Part shown: piece after piece, positions 1-9,683 of the stretch
How the letters are laid out: each line of letters begins with the position of its first letter
How positions within the stretch are numbered: the stretch's first letter is position 1
Source: Lachnospiraceae bacterium
Lineage (GTDB): Bacteria; Bacillota; Clostridia; Lachnospirales; Lachnospiraceae
DNA: 64,000 nt
Reading direction: 5' to 3'
NCBI GenBank assembly: GCA_016285575.1
Contig: JAEEQX010000001.1
Location: 1-64,000, forward strand
Made by a program: the position numbers and the translations under genes
Notes under the pieces: model-generated
The model's database searches: none
What the model saw: only the letters and a program-made list of their open reading frames with translations
Told to the model about the DNA's origin: nothing

Positions 1-31
1 TTCTTGTCTATGAATTATTAGTTTAGCTAAG

Positions 32-2467
32 TTATTTCTTCTCGTTGATGTAAATCTGAAGTCTGGACTGAATAACCTTAGCTACATCTGCAGCGCTCTT
101 CTGACCTGCGAAGAAAGGAGCTGCTTCTTCATCAACTATCTGATTGAGTTCATCATCCCAAGTACCTGTTGTTGTTATATGTGTGATGAAATCAGTAACT
201 GAATCTATTTCAGCCTGCTTAAGCGGCTCAAGAGGTACTTCTTCACCACCAATCCAGTAGTAATCATCATAGTAGTTCTTGTTGCCATCTTCATCTACCC
301 AGTAAGGCTTGCCCTGTGCATCCTTCTTAGCAGTTTCCATCTGGCTTGTTAATGCAGGGAATCCGTAGAAATTACCGTTATCGCCGTTTTCATCATTCTT
401 AAATACGCTGGCAATAAATTCCCATGCTGCTTCCTTGTGATTACTCTTATCCGAGATTCCGACTACTGTATCAGGAGAAAGCTGTAATCCTGTTGTTCCA
501 ACAGGCATTCCGCAGAAGATGTAATCATCTCCGAATGATTCATGCACCTGGTAGTTATAACCTCTGAAGTTATTGAGATACATGGTCATCATGAGAGTCT
601 TGCCTTCTCTGTACTTACTCTGAGCAGCATCATAATCATATGTTTCATAGAAGTCATCACCAATCTGGTCAGGATATGTATTAGCATACTCAAGTACCTT
701 GATGAATTCAGGTGAATCGAAGTTACACTTGCCTGTTACAGGATCAAGGAATGAATCCATTCCATATGACATAAGCAAGCTAAGTATACTTTTCTTATCA
801 TAATAATCAGCAAAAGCCTTGCAGCCTGTCTGCTGTTCCCAAGCAATAACATCATCAAGTGTCATGCCTTCTTTGTATAAGGACTTCTTCATAACTATGC
901 CCTGAACTGAGAATGTAGGGAATACGCAGTATAACTTATCTCCATCAGCATATGCGTTCTGAGCACAATACACAAAATCAGACTTCTTTAAATCGCTTGC
1001 ATCCATAAGAGGTGTAAGGTCAGTAAATACACCCTTATTCATAAGATTCTTAACATCATACATGTCAGGGACAATGATGTCGGGCGCATTTCCGGAAGTA
1101 AGATCAGTATTGAATCTCTTGCTTCCAGCATTCCAATCTTCATCTGTATTAAGTAACGAATAATCTATAACTCTGATTCTATACTTGTCGTTAGTCTTGT
1201 TGAATTTAAGAATACTATCTGAAAATCCGTATACTCCGTAAGCGCAACCTATAGTAATAATCTCTTTATCAACAACCTGGTCTGCAGGAACTTTTTCATA
1301 TGTTACAACAGAACCTCCTTCGCCTGCTGCTATGAACTTCTCTGCGTTCAAGAATACCATTGAATATCCAACTTCATCAGGATTAATATCCGAATCATAG
1401 AAGTTAACTATTTCCTTGGGAGCTTTGTCAGAATTGTTCAATGCATAGATGGAAGAACCGCTTCTATATATGAAGTCGTATCCGGATCCTACAATGACAT
1501 CCTTGTTCTTAATCTCATCAGGATATGAAGCTGTAGCAACCTTGCCTGTTTTATCCATAACAAACATGTCGCTCTTCGTTTTGTCTTCGCTCCAAGTCTC
1601 CTGAGTAAATACGAAATCGCCATTAGCATCTATAAAAGTACTTCCAATCCAAGTGTTCTGATTCTCATAATCGTATCTTCCGACTTTCTTAAAATCTGAA
1701 TCATATGCAAGAATGGTTCCGTCCATTACAAGATATGTAATTCCTTCCGGAGAAGTAGCAAACATATTAACCCATGTGTTACCATTCTTGCTCTCTTCAA
1801 CCTGAGCTTCCTTGAGAAGGTTACCATTACCATCAAACTTTCTTAATGAATGTGTGTAGTTGTCGCTGATCTCATCATAAAACTCATGAAGTAAATATAA
1901 GTTCCCATCCTTATCAGCGCTAAAGCAACTCTCGTTGTAATATCCTTGATCATCTGTATTTTCTATTGATAAATACTCTACGTTGGTTCCAGTTATCTTA
2001 GCAACCTTAAGTTTAGAAACATACTCTATATCAGGTGAATCATAGTAAGGATCATTATCTGAATAACTGTCCGGATCTGCATCTGAATTATTATTCACTT
2101 CTATATTTGAGTCCGGGTCAGCATCTTCTGTATCTGCAGGCTGTTTAGGTGCTGTCTCAGCATCGGGATCCTCTGCATCTACATAAGAACCATCCTTCGG
2201 TTCCCAGTTCATTGCAAATATATATACATTATCACCCGAAACAGCTATACGAGAAAAATATTCAATTCCTTCAAGGTTAATTCTTGAAGTCTCTTTGAAT
2301 ATAGCATCCTTATTAACAGTATCTGCTGTTGCCATCAAATTGGCATTGTTATTGGAGCCACCCTTACCTGTAAGGAGCTTGGAAAAGAAATCCTTGGGGC
2401 TACAGGCTACCAATGAAGCCAACATTGTTGTACATAAAGCAACCGATATAATCTTTTTTATATTCAT
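32..2467 (-). CDS. Extracellular solute-binding lipoprotein with N-terminal sensor-like domain
   Basis: The protein begins with a signal peptide and lipobox (LVAC), so it should be lipid-anchored outside the membrane. Residues from about 410 to the C-terminus look like a family-1 (sugar-type) ABC solute-binding domain: a beta-strand start, an NAPDII stretch, and a C-terminal pattern of repeated short helices typical of the fold. Residues about 60-400 are extra, with repeated short beta-rich segments (for example YDSDFKKVGRYD, VMDKTGKV) suggesting a propeller-like domain. At 811 residues it is nearly twice the usual 420-450. A strong SD (AAGGAGGAG) precedes the ATG. The partner permeases are not visible; they may lie beyond position 1. 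Substrate unknown; a carbohydrate is a family-based guess. Confidence 0.85.
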   Translation of the reverse strand: MNIKKIISVALCTTMLASLVACSPKDFFSKLLTGKGGSNNNANLMATADTVNKDAIFKETSRINLEGIEYFSRIAVSGDNVYIFAMNWEPKDGSYVDAEDPDAETAPKQPADTEDADPDSNIEVNNNSDADPDSYSDNDPYYDSPDIEYVSKLKVAKITGTNVEYLSIENTDDQGYYNESCFSADKDGNLYLLHEFYDEISDNYTHSLRKFDGNGNLLKEAQVEESKNGNTWVNMFATSPEGITYLVMDGTILAYDSDFKKVGRYDYENQNTWIGSTFIDANGDFVFTQETWSEDKTKSDMFVMDKTGKVATASYPDEIKNKDVIVGSGYDFIYRSGSSIYALNNSDKAPKEIVNFYDSDINPDEVGYSMVFLNAEKFIAAGEGGSVVTYEKVPADQVVDKEIITIGCAYGVYGFSDSILKFNKTNDKYRIRVIDYSLLNTDEDWNAGSKRFNTDLTSGNAPDIIVPDMYDVKNLMNKGVFTDLTPLMDASDLKKSDFVYCAQNAYADGDKLYCVFPTFSVQGIVMKKSLYKEGMTLDDVIAWEQQTGCKAFADYYDKKSILSLLMSYGMDSFLDPVTGKCNFDSPEFIKVLEYANTYPDQIGDDFYETYDYDAAQSKYREGKTLMMTMYLNNFRGYNYQVHESFGDDYIFCGMPVGTTGLQLSPDTVVGISDKSNHKEAAWEFIASVFKNDENGDNGNFYGFPALTSQMETAKKDAQGKPYWVDEDGNKNYYDDYYWIGGEEVPLEPLKQAEIDSVTDFITHITTTGTWDDELNQIVDEEAAPFFAGQKSAADVAKVIQSRLQIYINEKK

Positions 2468-2607
2468 GTCACTATCTCCTCCTTCAAAACTTTGTTAATT
2501 ATATAACCAATTGTTTGTCTTGTATACAGCAAATGCCTTAAATTAGGCAAATTTAAACAAATCTTAACCTTTTCTTAAAAGAATCAAGTGAAACCGCACA
2601 AATTTAT

Positions 2608-2622
2608 TGACCGTATCGGTCA
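2608..2622. promoter_or_regulatory. Palindromic operator candidate (TetR-type appearance)
   Basis: TGACCG-TAT-CGGTCA is a perfect 6-bp inverted repeat around a 3-bp centre, about 140 bp upstream of the solute-binding lipoprotein start. TetR/AcrR-family operators often carry GACC/GGTC half-sites of this kind. No TetR gene is in the window, so the assignment rests only on the shape of the repeat. Confidence 0.4.
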
Positions 2623-2649
2623 TTATTTAAAAGTGGAATAAAAAACAGT

Positions 2650-2685
2650 AAAAAAAAGGTCGGGAGTTTTCACTCCCAACCTTTC
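2650..2685 (-). terminator. Rho-independent terminator after udp
   Basis: Read on the minus strand, AAAGGTTGGGAG pairs with CTCCCGACCTTT (one mismatch/wobble region) around a GAAAA loop, followed by a run of U. It sits about 30 bp after the uridine phosphorylase stop codon. Confidence 0.85.
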
Positions 2686-2713
2686 TAAACTAATACTTAT
2701 ATAAACTAGTGAA

Positions 2714-3490
2714 TTATATTTTGCCGTTCTTTTTATCCTCAAGGATAATCTTACGCATCGCATCAACTGCAATCTTAACTGCTGATGATGTATCCTCGCT
2801 CATCGTCTGATCCAGGCCTGCTTTTTCACGCTCCTGATTCCATATTACATGGAAGAGCGCACCACAACGTGCTCTTATAGCTGAGCCTACAACAAAGAGT
2901 GTAGAGGATTCCATCTCTGATGCTTTAACGCCTAATCTTTTCCATGCTTCCCATTTATCGAGAAGTTCATAAGATACCGGCATCTTTTCAGGTGAATGCT
3001 GTCCGTAGAATGAATCCTTGCACTGTACAACTCCGACATGAGTGTTCTTTCCATTCTCAATAGAAGCAGCACGAAGTGCATTGGTTACATCAAGGTCAGC
3101 TACCGCAGGAAACTCTATAGGAGCAAACTCTAGCGATGTATGCTCATATCTTATGGCTCCCGTAGCTACTACTATGTCTCCGGACTTAACATCGGTATCT
3201 ATACCTCCGCATGTACCGGTTCTGATAAAAGTATGTGCTCCAAGATTGTGAAGTTCCCACACTGCGATGGATGTTGAAGGTCCGCCGATACCTGTTGAGC
3301 AAGCTGTTACTTTTACGCCCTCTAAGTATCCAGTGAATACATTGTATTCTCTGTTGTATGCTACCTGCTTAGCGTCATCAAAAAGCGCCGCTATATCGGG
3401 AATTCTTCCAGGGTCTCCTGCAAGTATTACATACTCTCCCACATCACCTTCTACGCAATGAATATGAAACTGTTTCTCCATCTCCTGCAT
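2714..3490 (-). CDS. udp: Uridine phosphorylase
   Basis: Cytosolic enzyme that splits uridine with phosphate to uracil and ribose-1-phosphate in pyrimidine salvage. The sequence shows nucleoside-phosphorylase family 1 signatures: LAGDPGRI near residue 25, the [17 protein letters not shown] phosphate/ribose-binding segment near residue 65, and [10 protein letters not shown] near residue 195, where the Glu contacts ribose. The close match to the bacterial Udp pattern ([27 protein letters not shown]) favours uridine over purine nucleosides. Length (258 aa) is normal. The first ATG is chosen because GGGGGTG lies 8 nt upstream; an in-frame ATG three codons later has its SD too close. It ends at a strong terminator. 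It follows the xylanase gene in the same direction, with no evident functional link. Confidence 0.93.
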   Translation of the reverse strand: MQEMEKQFHIHCVEGDVGEYVILAGDPGRIPDIAALFDDAKQVAYNREYNVFTGYLEGVKVTACSTGIGGPSTSIAVWELHNLGAHTFIRTGTCGGIDTDVKSGDIVVATGAIRYEHTSLEFAPIEFPAVADLDVTNALRAASIENGKNTHVGVVQCKDSFYGQHSPEKMPVSYELLDKWEAWKRLGVKASEMESSTLFVVGSAIRARCGALFHVIWNQEREKAGLDQTMSEDTSSAVKIAVDAMRKIILEDKKNGKI

Positions 3491-3542
3491 ATTTATTCAC
3501 CCCCATAGTCTTATAATAAAAACTTACTCTTTTATTATCCGA

Positions 3543-6500
3543 CTATTCTTCTTTTTTGTCATCCTTTTCTTCGGATTCTTCTTTTTCTTCTTCCTTGGGC
3601 TCTTCTTCCTTTTTTTCTTCAGCTTCTTCAGCCTTTTTTGTTTCGTCCTTGTTTTCTTCAGCTTGGGTATCTTCAGCCTTGCTTTCCTCGGCCTTTTCAT
3701 CGTTCTTATCGCCCTTGATGGATACGATACCTGCAACTACTGCAAGAACTGCTGCCGATCCTACACCAATGATAAGACCTACTTTGCTTCTCTTGGAGTT
3801 GTCAGCATCTGAACCGTTAGAATCTGCTGCCTGAACATCGGAGAGCTTGTTAACAAGGAGAGCAGTACCATAGCACTGAGGATTGGACCAACACTGATTC
3901 GTTGTATCATTCCATGTTGCTGTACCGATTCTTATGCCTGTTGAATCAGCATCGTTAATCTGAAGTTCGATACCGATGTAATCTCCCTCCTTGGGAGTAA
4001 CCTCAGTCCACTTGAATGCTGCTTCTACGATATAACCTGTATCTGTTGTTTTTGCAAAAGTTGTCTCATTCTCTTCCACGCACTTATTGCCGTTGAATGA
4101 ATGTTCATTCTCGTAGTTGATTCTGTACTGCTTGGTCGCATCATTGTATTCAAGAGCCTTGGAATTAGTCTCATCGATGAATACTTCTACCGAATCCTGC
4201 TCGTGAACTTCACCCGAATCCTTGTTAAGATCCGAATCTGTTACTTCAGCATATACATAGAGATTGGTCTCATCCCATAATACTTTGAACTTGCCTGATG
4301 CCTGAGGATTGTCAGTCTTATTGTTAAGAGATACTTCCACAGCATCCTTCCATGCATCATCAAGCTCGCCGTCTACCGTAATCGTTCCCTTAGGGATGAA
4401 CATGAAGGGCTTAAGAAGACCTTCTGCATAGTATTCACTGGAATTAGCCTGTGTGTACTTGGTATCGTTAAAAGCGATATCCTCGCCGTCATTGGTTACA
4501 ACAATATCGAATGCAACAACCATATTGGCATCGATATCTTCTGCGGGAACATTAACGGTTACCTTGTATCCGTCTGCAGTATTGTCTGTCGCTTCACTTC
4601 TTTTTACTTCGATGCACTTGGTAGCAATACCGCTGGTCTTGGAGTTGTGCTTGTCAAAGTATACCTTAACAGTATCGGATGCATCGTCAGTAGAATCAGA
4701 CACATCAACCGCAAACTGAACCTGTCCCTTATTCCATATTGTCTTGAATGTTACATTGGTATTGTCATTACCGAAAGTATTGTCTTCGGCCTGTGAAAAA
4801 TCATCGACTACAGTCTGCTTGATTGACACTGCCTTAATCTCGGGAGAGAGTTTGGAAGCGTCTACGATAGCCCAATATGCGGGCTTGGCATGATAGTTGT
4901 CATCAAAAAGAAGAGGACACTGAGGAGAACCGTCCGTTACACCGCCTCCGACACCTGTGAAAGCCTGTAACCATGAGTTGCCGTCGATTACGCCCCATAC
5001 GATGAATCCGCCTACTTCAACTGCTTTCTCGTCATTTAACTTCTTCATGGTGTCATAAAGAGCCTTATAACGATAAGCCTGTCTGATATATTCGCCGGGA
5101 AGCGTAGCTTCTGTTCCGTCATAAGCAGAGGATGACTTGAAGTCAAGCTCTGTAACCATAATCTTACCTACAACCTCTGAATACTTCTTGGCTGCATCTT
5201 CAAACTGCTCCATGGAAGGATAATCTATGTCATAGTGTCCCTGCATACCCATTGCATCGATTCTTGTGCCTTCCACAGCAAGAACATCATTTAATAAGTT
5301 AACAATTCCTTTTACCTTGTCAGGTGTGCAGTCGTTGTAATCGTTGTAATAGAGCTCGAGATCTTCGGGAGCATACTTGTTGGCATACTTGAACGCATTA
5401 ACGATGAATTCGTTGCTATGATATACTGCCCACCAGTTGGAGCCCTCAGTATCTGTTCTGTATGTACCTGTTGAATCGCTTATAGCCTCGTTAACAACAT
5501 CCCATCCGTAGAACAGATCCTTGTACTTGCTGTCTTCGCCTGTATAGTGCTCAAGTATTGTCTTGATGTACCACTCTTCACGAAGGTTCATTACTTCAGG
5601 CTCTACAAAAGGCTTAACAATGTTGTAATCCTCTCTGAAGAACCATTCGGGTGTCTGTGAATGCCATACCAATACATGGCCTCTTATTTTGAACTGACTT
5701 TCAGGATGTTCTTCATTCCACTTAAGGAAATAATCAAGATATCTCTCAGCCTGTGAGAAATCAAGCTTGGGAACAGTAATAGTCTTGCCATCAATAACTG
5801 CAGTCTCGGTACCTCGAATCGAATTGCCAAGATGTGCATCGGGCTTTAACTCATTGCCAAGTGTAACTGAATTGAAATGCTTGGCAACAAGGCTCATCAA
5901 AACTTCATCGTTAATCTCGGCACCCGATAAGGATGTACCGCAGATCATGTCATCACCGAAATCCTCAGTGAACTTGTCCTTAAGAGGAGGGATATTACCC
6001 TCAATTGTGGGCTTGTTAAGATGAAGGTCAACGAGCTTAACACCTGTCACATAATATTCGCCCATTACACAATCGCCTTCGCCGTAATTCTCGCCCTGCT
6101 CAAGGATACGAATTACAAGCTTGTCTATCTTGCCGGAAGCCATAACCTTGAATGTTCCTTCGTACTTGGTCCACTCGCCTACTGTAAGCTGCTGGCTGGA
6201 ATCGCCCTGTATGTTGGGTGAATATGAGCCAAGATAGTTGGTCTCTCCGCCCGATGTGATATAAGGAGCAAAATCAACCTGTCGCTGTGTCTCGGGAGCC
6301 CCCTTATAATCATCCGAAAGCTTTACATAGAAACTGAAAGCATATGTGCTGCCGTTCTCTACAAGATCCGTAACATCATATGCAAAACAATCATACGGAC
6401 GTGTACGCTTATTAATAACGCCGTATGTCTTAACGTCATCATATATGGGAGTATCGCTTGTAGCAGTGCTTATATTCGAACCGCCCTGCTCTGCTCCCCA

Positions 6501-6653
6501 CATGGATACATCGCTGTCCGCGAAGTCTCCGTTTTGTAAAATGTTTTCTTCTTCACCTTCAGGCTCTGCATTAACGTGCATCGGAAGATATACAATCACC
6601 GATACGAGTAAAAGCAAAAGCGCTGAAATTGTTGCCAGTACTCTCTTTTTCAT
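3543..6653 (-). CDS. Membrane-anchored modular GH10 endo-1,4-beta-xylanase
   Basis: Hydrolyses internal beta-1,4-xylosyl links of plant xylan at the cell surface. Order: signal peptide (1-29); CBM22/CBM4_9-like carbohydrate-binding module (about 36-210); GH10 barrel (about 222-598) with HVLVWHSQTPEWF, acid/base Glu389 in WDVVNEA and nucleophile Glu502 in VTELDF; a beta-rich module (about 605-745); a CBM9-like module (about 752-935, starting ITVDGELDDAWKDA); a transmembrane helix (957-980); and a 56-residue tail almost entirely of Glu, Lys, Asp and Ala. There is no LPXTG sorting motif, so anchoring appears to be by the helix with the acidic tail inside the cell. The ATG follows a strong AGGAGGA site. 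It has its own promoter and leader hairpin. Confidence 0.95.
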   Translation of the reverse strand: MKKRVLATISALLLLLVSVIVYLPMHVNAEPEGEEENILQNGDFADSDVSMWGAEQGGSNISTATSDTPIYDDVKTYGVINKRTRPYDCFAYDVTDLVENGSTYAFSFYVKLSDDYKGAPETQRQVDFAPYITSGGETNYLGSYSPNIQGDSSQQLTVGEWTKYEGTFKVMASGKIDKLVIRILEQGENYGEGDCVMGEYYVTGVKLVDLHLNKPTIEGNIPPLKDKFTEDFGDDMICGTSLSGAEINDEVLMSLVAKHFNSVTLGNELKPDAHLGNSIRGTETAVIDGKTITVPKLDFSQAERYLDYFLKWNEEHPESQFKIRGHVLVWHSQTPEWFFREDYNIVKPFVEPEVMNLREEWYIKTILEHYTGEDSKYKDLFYGWDVVNEAISDSTGTYRTDTEGSNWWAVYHSNEFIVNAFKYANKYAPEDLELYYNDYNDCTPDKVKGIVNLLNDVLAVEGTRIDAMGMQGHYDIDYPSMEQFEDAAKKYSEVVGKIMVTELDFKSSSAYDGTEATLPGEYIRQAYRYKALYDTMKKLNDEKAVEVGGFIVWGVIDGNSWLQAFTGVGGGVTDGSPQCPLLFDDNYHAKPAYWAIVDASKLSPEIKAVSIKQTVVDDFSQAEDNTFGNDNTNVTFKTIWNKGQVQFAVDVSDSTDDASDTVKVYFDKHNSKTSGIATKCIEVKRSEATDNTADGYKVTVNVPAEDIDANMVVAFDIVVTNDGEDIAFNDTKYTQANSSEYYAEGLLKPFMFIPKGTITVDGELDDAWKDAVEVSLNNKTDNPQASGKFKVLWDETNLYVYAEVTDSDLNKDSGEVHEQDSVEVFIDETNSKALEYNDATKQYRINYENEHSFNGNKCVEENETTFAKTTDTGYIVEAAFKWTEVTPKEGDYIGIELQINDADSTGIRIGTATWNDTTNQCWSNPQCYGTALLVNKLSDVQAADSNGSDADNSKRSKVGLIIGVGSAAVLAVVAGIVSIKGDKNDEKAEESKAEDTQAEENKDETKKAEEAEEKKEEEPKEEEKEESEEKDDKKEE

Positions 6654-6695
6654 ATCTGTCCTCCTAAAAAGAAATACGTGTTTTGCGCATAAGAA

Positions 6696-6720
6696 AAAGT
6701 GCGCATATTACACGCACTTT
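6696..6720 (-). promoter_or_regulatory. Leader hairpin in the xylanase 5' UTR
   Basis: On the minus strand AAAGTGCG and CGCACTTT form an 8-bp perfect stem with a 9-nt loop, followed by TTCTT. It lies immediately downstream of the predicted transcription start and about 45 nt before the xylanase ATG. It could stabilise the mRNA or act as a weak attenuator; the U-tract is short. Confidence 0.5.
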
Positions 6721-6721
6721 A

Positions 6722-6749
6722 ATTATATCAACACTAAAATCTAATTCAA
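6722..6749 (-). promoter_or_regulatory. Predicted sigma-A promoter of the xylanase gene
   Basis: TTGAAT (6744-6749) and TATAAT (6722-6727) on the minus strand, separated by 16 bp, upstream of the xylanase leader hairpin. This gives the xylanase its own transcription start, apart from the cobalamin operon that ends just upstream at 6808. Confidence 0.65.
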
Positions 6750-6807
6750 TATAAGTAAGACTTTTGATAGTTTTTATCCCTATAACATCTATACTTCATC
6801 AAGATTT

Positions 6808-7557
6808 TTAAGAAAGGTATGAAAGGACATCCATATCAAATGTGAGATTAAGCGCCTCACTCTTTTTTATATCACAAGTCTTGCCCTGCTTAACTATCTC
6901 GCCGTTTTTAATGAGAATGATGTTATCAGCCATATCCAAGGCAGCTCGGATATCATGGTATACGCAAAGCGTTGAAACCTTTTTCTCCTGTAATTCCTTT
7001 TCAAGCTTAACCCTGTACTTAAGGTCCAGATGATTGGTGGGCTCATCCAAGAATATATATTCTGAATCCTGAGCGAAAAGCTGAGCAAGATACACTCTCT
7101 GAAGTTGTCCGCCTGATAACTCTCCGATTCGCTCATCCTTGATATCAAGTATGTCCGCACGCTTCATGCATTCTTCGATGAACTTAATGTCCTCATCCTT
7201 ATATGTATCAAAGAATCCTTTTTGAAATCTGTATCTTCCCATCTTAACCGTCTCATATACGGAGTACGAAAAGTATGCGCTGTTCATCTGGGATAAAAGA
7301 GATATCTTTTTAGCTCTTTCTTTATATGGCATCTTTTTAACTTCTTCGCCATCAACCGTAATGCTTCCTTCATAATCGATAAGTCCTGCAATAGTTCTAA
7401 GAAGTGTGGTCTTACCCGAACCATTTTCACCAAGTATCGCAGTAATTTCTCCATGAGGGATAAAAAGTGATACATCATGAATCACTTTCTTTTTGCCATA
7501 GCCCGATGAGACGTTTTTAAGCTCTATTCCATTTTTAAAAGTATTAATATCGCTCAT
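6808..7557 (-). CDS. btuD: Corrinoid/iron-complex ABC transporter ATPase (second BtuFCD set)
   Basis: Energy-coupling subunit of a type-II (FecCDE/BtuCD-like) importer on the inner face of the membrane. Walker A GENGSGKTT (near residue 43), signature LSGGQLQRV (near 145), Walker B YIFLDEPTNHLD (near 165) and an H-loop His in VYHDI are intact. It overlaps the permease gene upstream by 4 nt (translational coupling). The position at the end of the cobalamin operon argues for corrinoid transport, though siderophore transporters share the same family. It is the last gene of the run, and no clear terminator follows. Confidence 0.85.
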   Translation of the reverse strand: MSDINTFKNGIELKNVSSGYGKKKVIHDVSLFIPHGEITAILGENGSGKTTLLRTIAGLIDYEGSITVDGEEVKKMPYKERAKKISLLSQMNSAYFSYSVYETVKMGRYRFQKGFFDTYKDEDIKFIEECMKRADILDIKDERIGELSGGQLQRVYLAQLFAQDSEYIFLDEPTNHLDLKYRVKLEKELQEKKVSTLCVYHDIRAALDMADNIILIKNGEIVKQGKTCDIKKSEALNLTFDMDVLSYLS

Positions 7558-8582
7558 CTTTTACCTCTCTGTCCGAAGTACAGCCATACAAAAAACGGTG
7601 CTCCGATAAGTGCGGTTACAGATCCAACCGGTAATTCCATTGGTGCAAGAATAGTTCTTGATACAAGGTCCGCAGCACACATAAGAATACCGCCTATAAA
7701 GAAAGCAGTAACAATAACATACTTATGATTGGCACCTACTATCTTTCTAGCAACGTGAGGTGCAATCAAATCGACGAATCCTATTGTGCCGGTGAAGCAC
7801 ACTGAGATGCCTGTTAAGAGTGATGCAAATATAAGCTGCTGCCACTTGAATCTTGAAGTATTAACACCAATCGACTTGGCATGTTCATCGCCAAAAGACA
7901 ATGCATCAAGTTCTCTATGAGACCTAAGCATGAAAAAGAGCGCTATTATATCCGCAACCAAAAGGATTACTACATGATACCATCTCTTCGCGTTAAAAGA
8001 ACCAAGCGTCCAGCTGATGATATGATGCTCATGCTTCACGAATAAAAGTGCAAGCAAAGTAATAACTGCATTGGCAAACATGGAAACAACCATACCCATC
8101 AAAACAACGGTATGGCTTTTTACATTTCTGTCAATCTTATAAGATGCAACCATTACAAAGAGTACGGTTGCAAGACCGCAGGCGAAACCGCCGACGGGCA
8201 ATAAAAATACACCGAGTGCAGGTACGCTAATCTCAAGTACGGTTATGATTGCCGCACCAAGAGAAGCACCCGAAGACACACCCAGTGTATATGGAGATGC
8301 AAGCGGGTTTTGAAGTATCGACTGTGTGGATACACCCGCTATTGCCAGACCTCCTCCCACCAAAAAAGCGAGAAGAGCCCTGGGCATACGTATAGTTGTC
8401 ATGATAGTAGCATTGGTAGCAAGATACTTATTATCTGCACCAAGCTTAAATAACTTATCCATTACTATCCAAAACTGCTCTTTTACAGGCACGTATACAC
8501 TGCCTATGCCAAAAGCAAGGATAATAACGATAACTGAAACAAACAATATAAGTATTATTTTAGGAATATTGTTTTTGTTCAT
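7554..8582 (-). CDS. btuC: FecCD-family corrinoid ABC permease (second set)
   Basis: Polytopic membrane permease of the BtuC/FecCD family. It shows the hallmark segments TIRMPRALLAFLVGGGLAIAG (about residues 63-83), the LASPYTLGVSSGASLGA loop (about 93-110), GFVDLIAPHVAR near 265 and the C-terminal PVGSVTALIGAPFFVWL. Length (342 aa) is normal for a subunit with about ten helices working as a dimer. It lies 6 nt after the binding-protein gene and overlaps the ATPase gene. Confidence 0.88.
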   Translation of the reverse strand: MNKNNIPKIILILFVSVIVIILAFGIGSVYVPVKEQFWIVMDKLFKLGADNKYLATNATIMTTIRMPRALLAFLVGGGLAIAGVSTQSILQNPLASPYTLGVSSGASLGAAIITVLEISVPALGVFLLPVGGFACGLATVLFVMVASYKIDRNVKSHTVVLMGMVVSMFANAVITLLALLFVKHEHHIISWTLGSFNAKRWYHVVILLVADIIALFFMLRSHRELDALSFGDEHAKSIGVNTSRFKWQQLIFASLLTGISVCFTGTIGFVDLIAPHVARKIVGANHKYVIVTAFFIGGILMCAADLVSRTILAPMELPVGSVTALIGAPFFVWLYFGQRGKR

Positions 8583-8588
8583 ACTTAA

Positions 8589-9671
8589 TTATTTGAAAGG
8601 CTTCTCAAGATCCTTGAATTCATCGGGATATGCTGCAACAGCAATATCATATGCAGAGTTCATAACATACTGGTTAGGCTGATTGAATGCATCACCGTCG
8701 ATTGCATATACTGCCTTATCCTTAACAGCCTTGATGTCCTTCCATGCAGCGATAGACATAAGAGCATTAACTGCATCGGGTGTGTATGTATCACCAACGA
8801 TAATTACATCAGGATTCTTAGCAATGATATCTTCTTCAGATAATGAAGGCCATGCATTTTCAACATCACCTGCAATATTCTTAAGTCCGCAAAGTGTGAA
8901 GATCTCATCCATGTATGTTCCCTTACCACAAGTGTAGCAATTAGGATAATCTGCTGTAGGAACACTCATTACATAGAGAACTGTCTTCTTTTCTGCAATC
9001 TTACCTGAAGCTGTATTTAATGAAGTCTTGAATGCTTCGATCTGATCGTTGATTGCTTTTGCCTTGTCCTGAGTTCCTGTAACATCACCAAAGAATGTAA
9101 TATCATCTTCGATATCTTTTATAGATGCTGCTGTAGGAATATCTGCAACGCATACACCAGCTGACTTAACAGAAGCATATACATCCTCACCGTGTGCACT
9201 ACTCATACCTGTAGTAAAGATTACATCGGGATTAAGTGCAATGATTGATTCACAATCAGGTGTCATCATGTCAAATGCAGGTAAATCTGCTTTAAGCTTG
9301 CTTGCAAAAGGTGATGAAGCTGAGTAAGTATCAATAGCGATAATCTTGTCAGCAAGTCCTAAGTCGATTAACAACTCTGTTGCTGAAGGAGACATGGATA
9401 CAATCTTTTCAACCTTTTCAGGAACAGTGATATCATTACCTGCTCTGTCCTTATTAACTGTACCTAATGAACCTGCCTTAGCAAAAGCATCAAGAGCATC
9501 CTGATCAATCTTAATTTCAGGAATATCCTGTACATCTTTAGCGAGCTGTTCTTTTGTCTCTTCAATCTCCTGCTCGCTCTCTTGGATGGCATCATTAAGA
9601 GCAGAACATCCTGTGAGGCTGACTACTGTAATCAAGCCTGCCAACAACACACTGAAAATCTTCTTTTTCAT
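8589..9671 (-). CDS. btuF: Corrinoid/iron-complex binding lipoprotein (second set)
   Basis: Extracytoplasmic binding protein of the TroA/BtuF type that delivers ligand to the permease at 7554. The signal peptide ends in a lipobox (SLTGC). It has the two-lobe fold signatures VEKIVSMSPSATELLIDLGL and the NPDVIFTTG / NPDVIIVGD segments. I take the ATG at 9671 as the start because an AAGGAGG SD lies 5-6 nt upstream; the longer frame to 9689 would use TTG and run through the SD. A TYSASSPF segment and two Cys (CYTCGKGTY) in the C-terminal lobe are of unknown role. A small hairpin abuts the SD. Confidence 0.85.
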   Translation of the reverse strand: MKKKIFSVLLAGLITVVSLTGCSALNDAIQESEQEIEETKEQLAKDVQDIPEIKIDQDALDAFAKAGSLGTVNKDRAGNDITVPEKVEKIVSMSPSATELLIDLGLADKIIAIDTYSASSPFASKLKADLPAFDMMTPDCESIIALNPDVIFTTGMSSAHGEDVYASVKSAGVCVADIPTAASIKDIEDDITFFGDVTGTQDKAKAINDQIEAFKTSLNTASGKIAEKKTVLYVMSVPTADYPNCYTCGKGTYMDEIFTLCGLKNIAGDVENAWPSLSEEDIIAKNPDVIIVGDTYTPDAVNALMSIAAWKDIKAVKDKAVYAIDGDAFNQPNQYVMNSAYDIAVAAYPDEFKDLEKPFK

Positions 9672-9683
9672 TTCTTCCTCCTT

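Noticed and set aside
3524..3736. Lys/Arg-rich frame inside the xylanase tail
   Set aside because: Frame-shifted reading of the Glu/Lys-rich tail codons.
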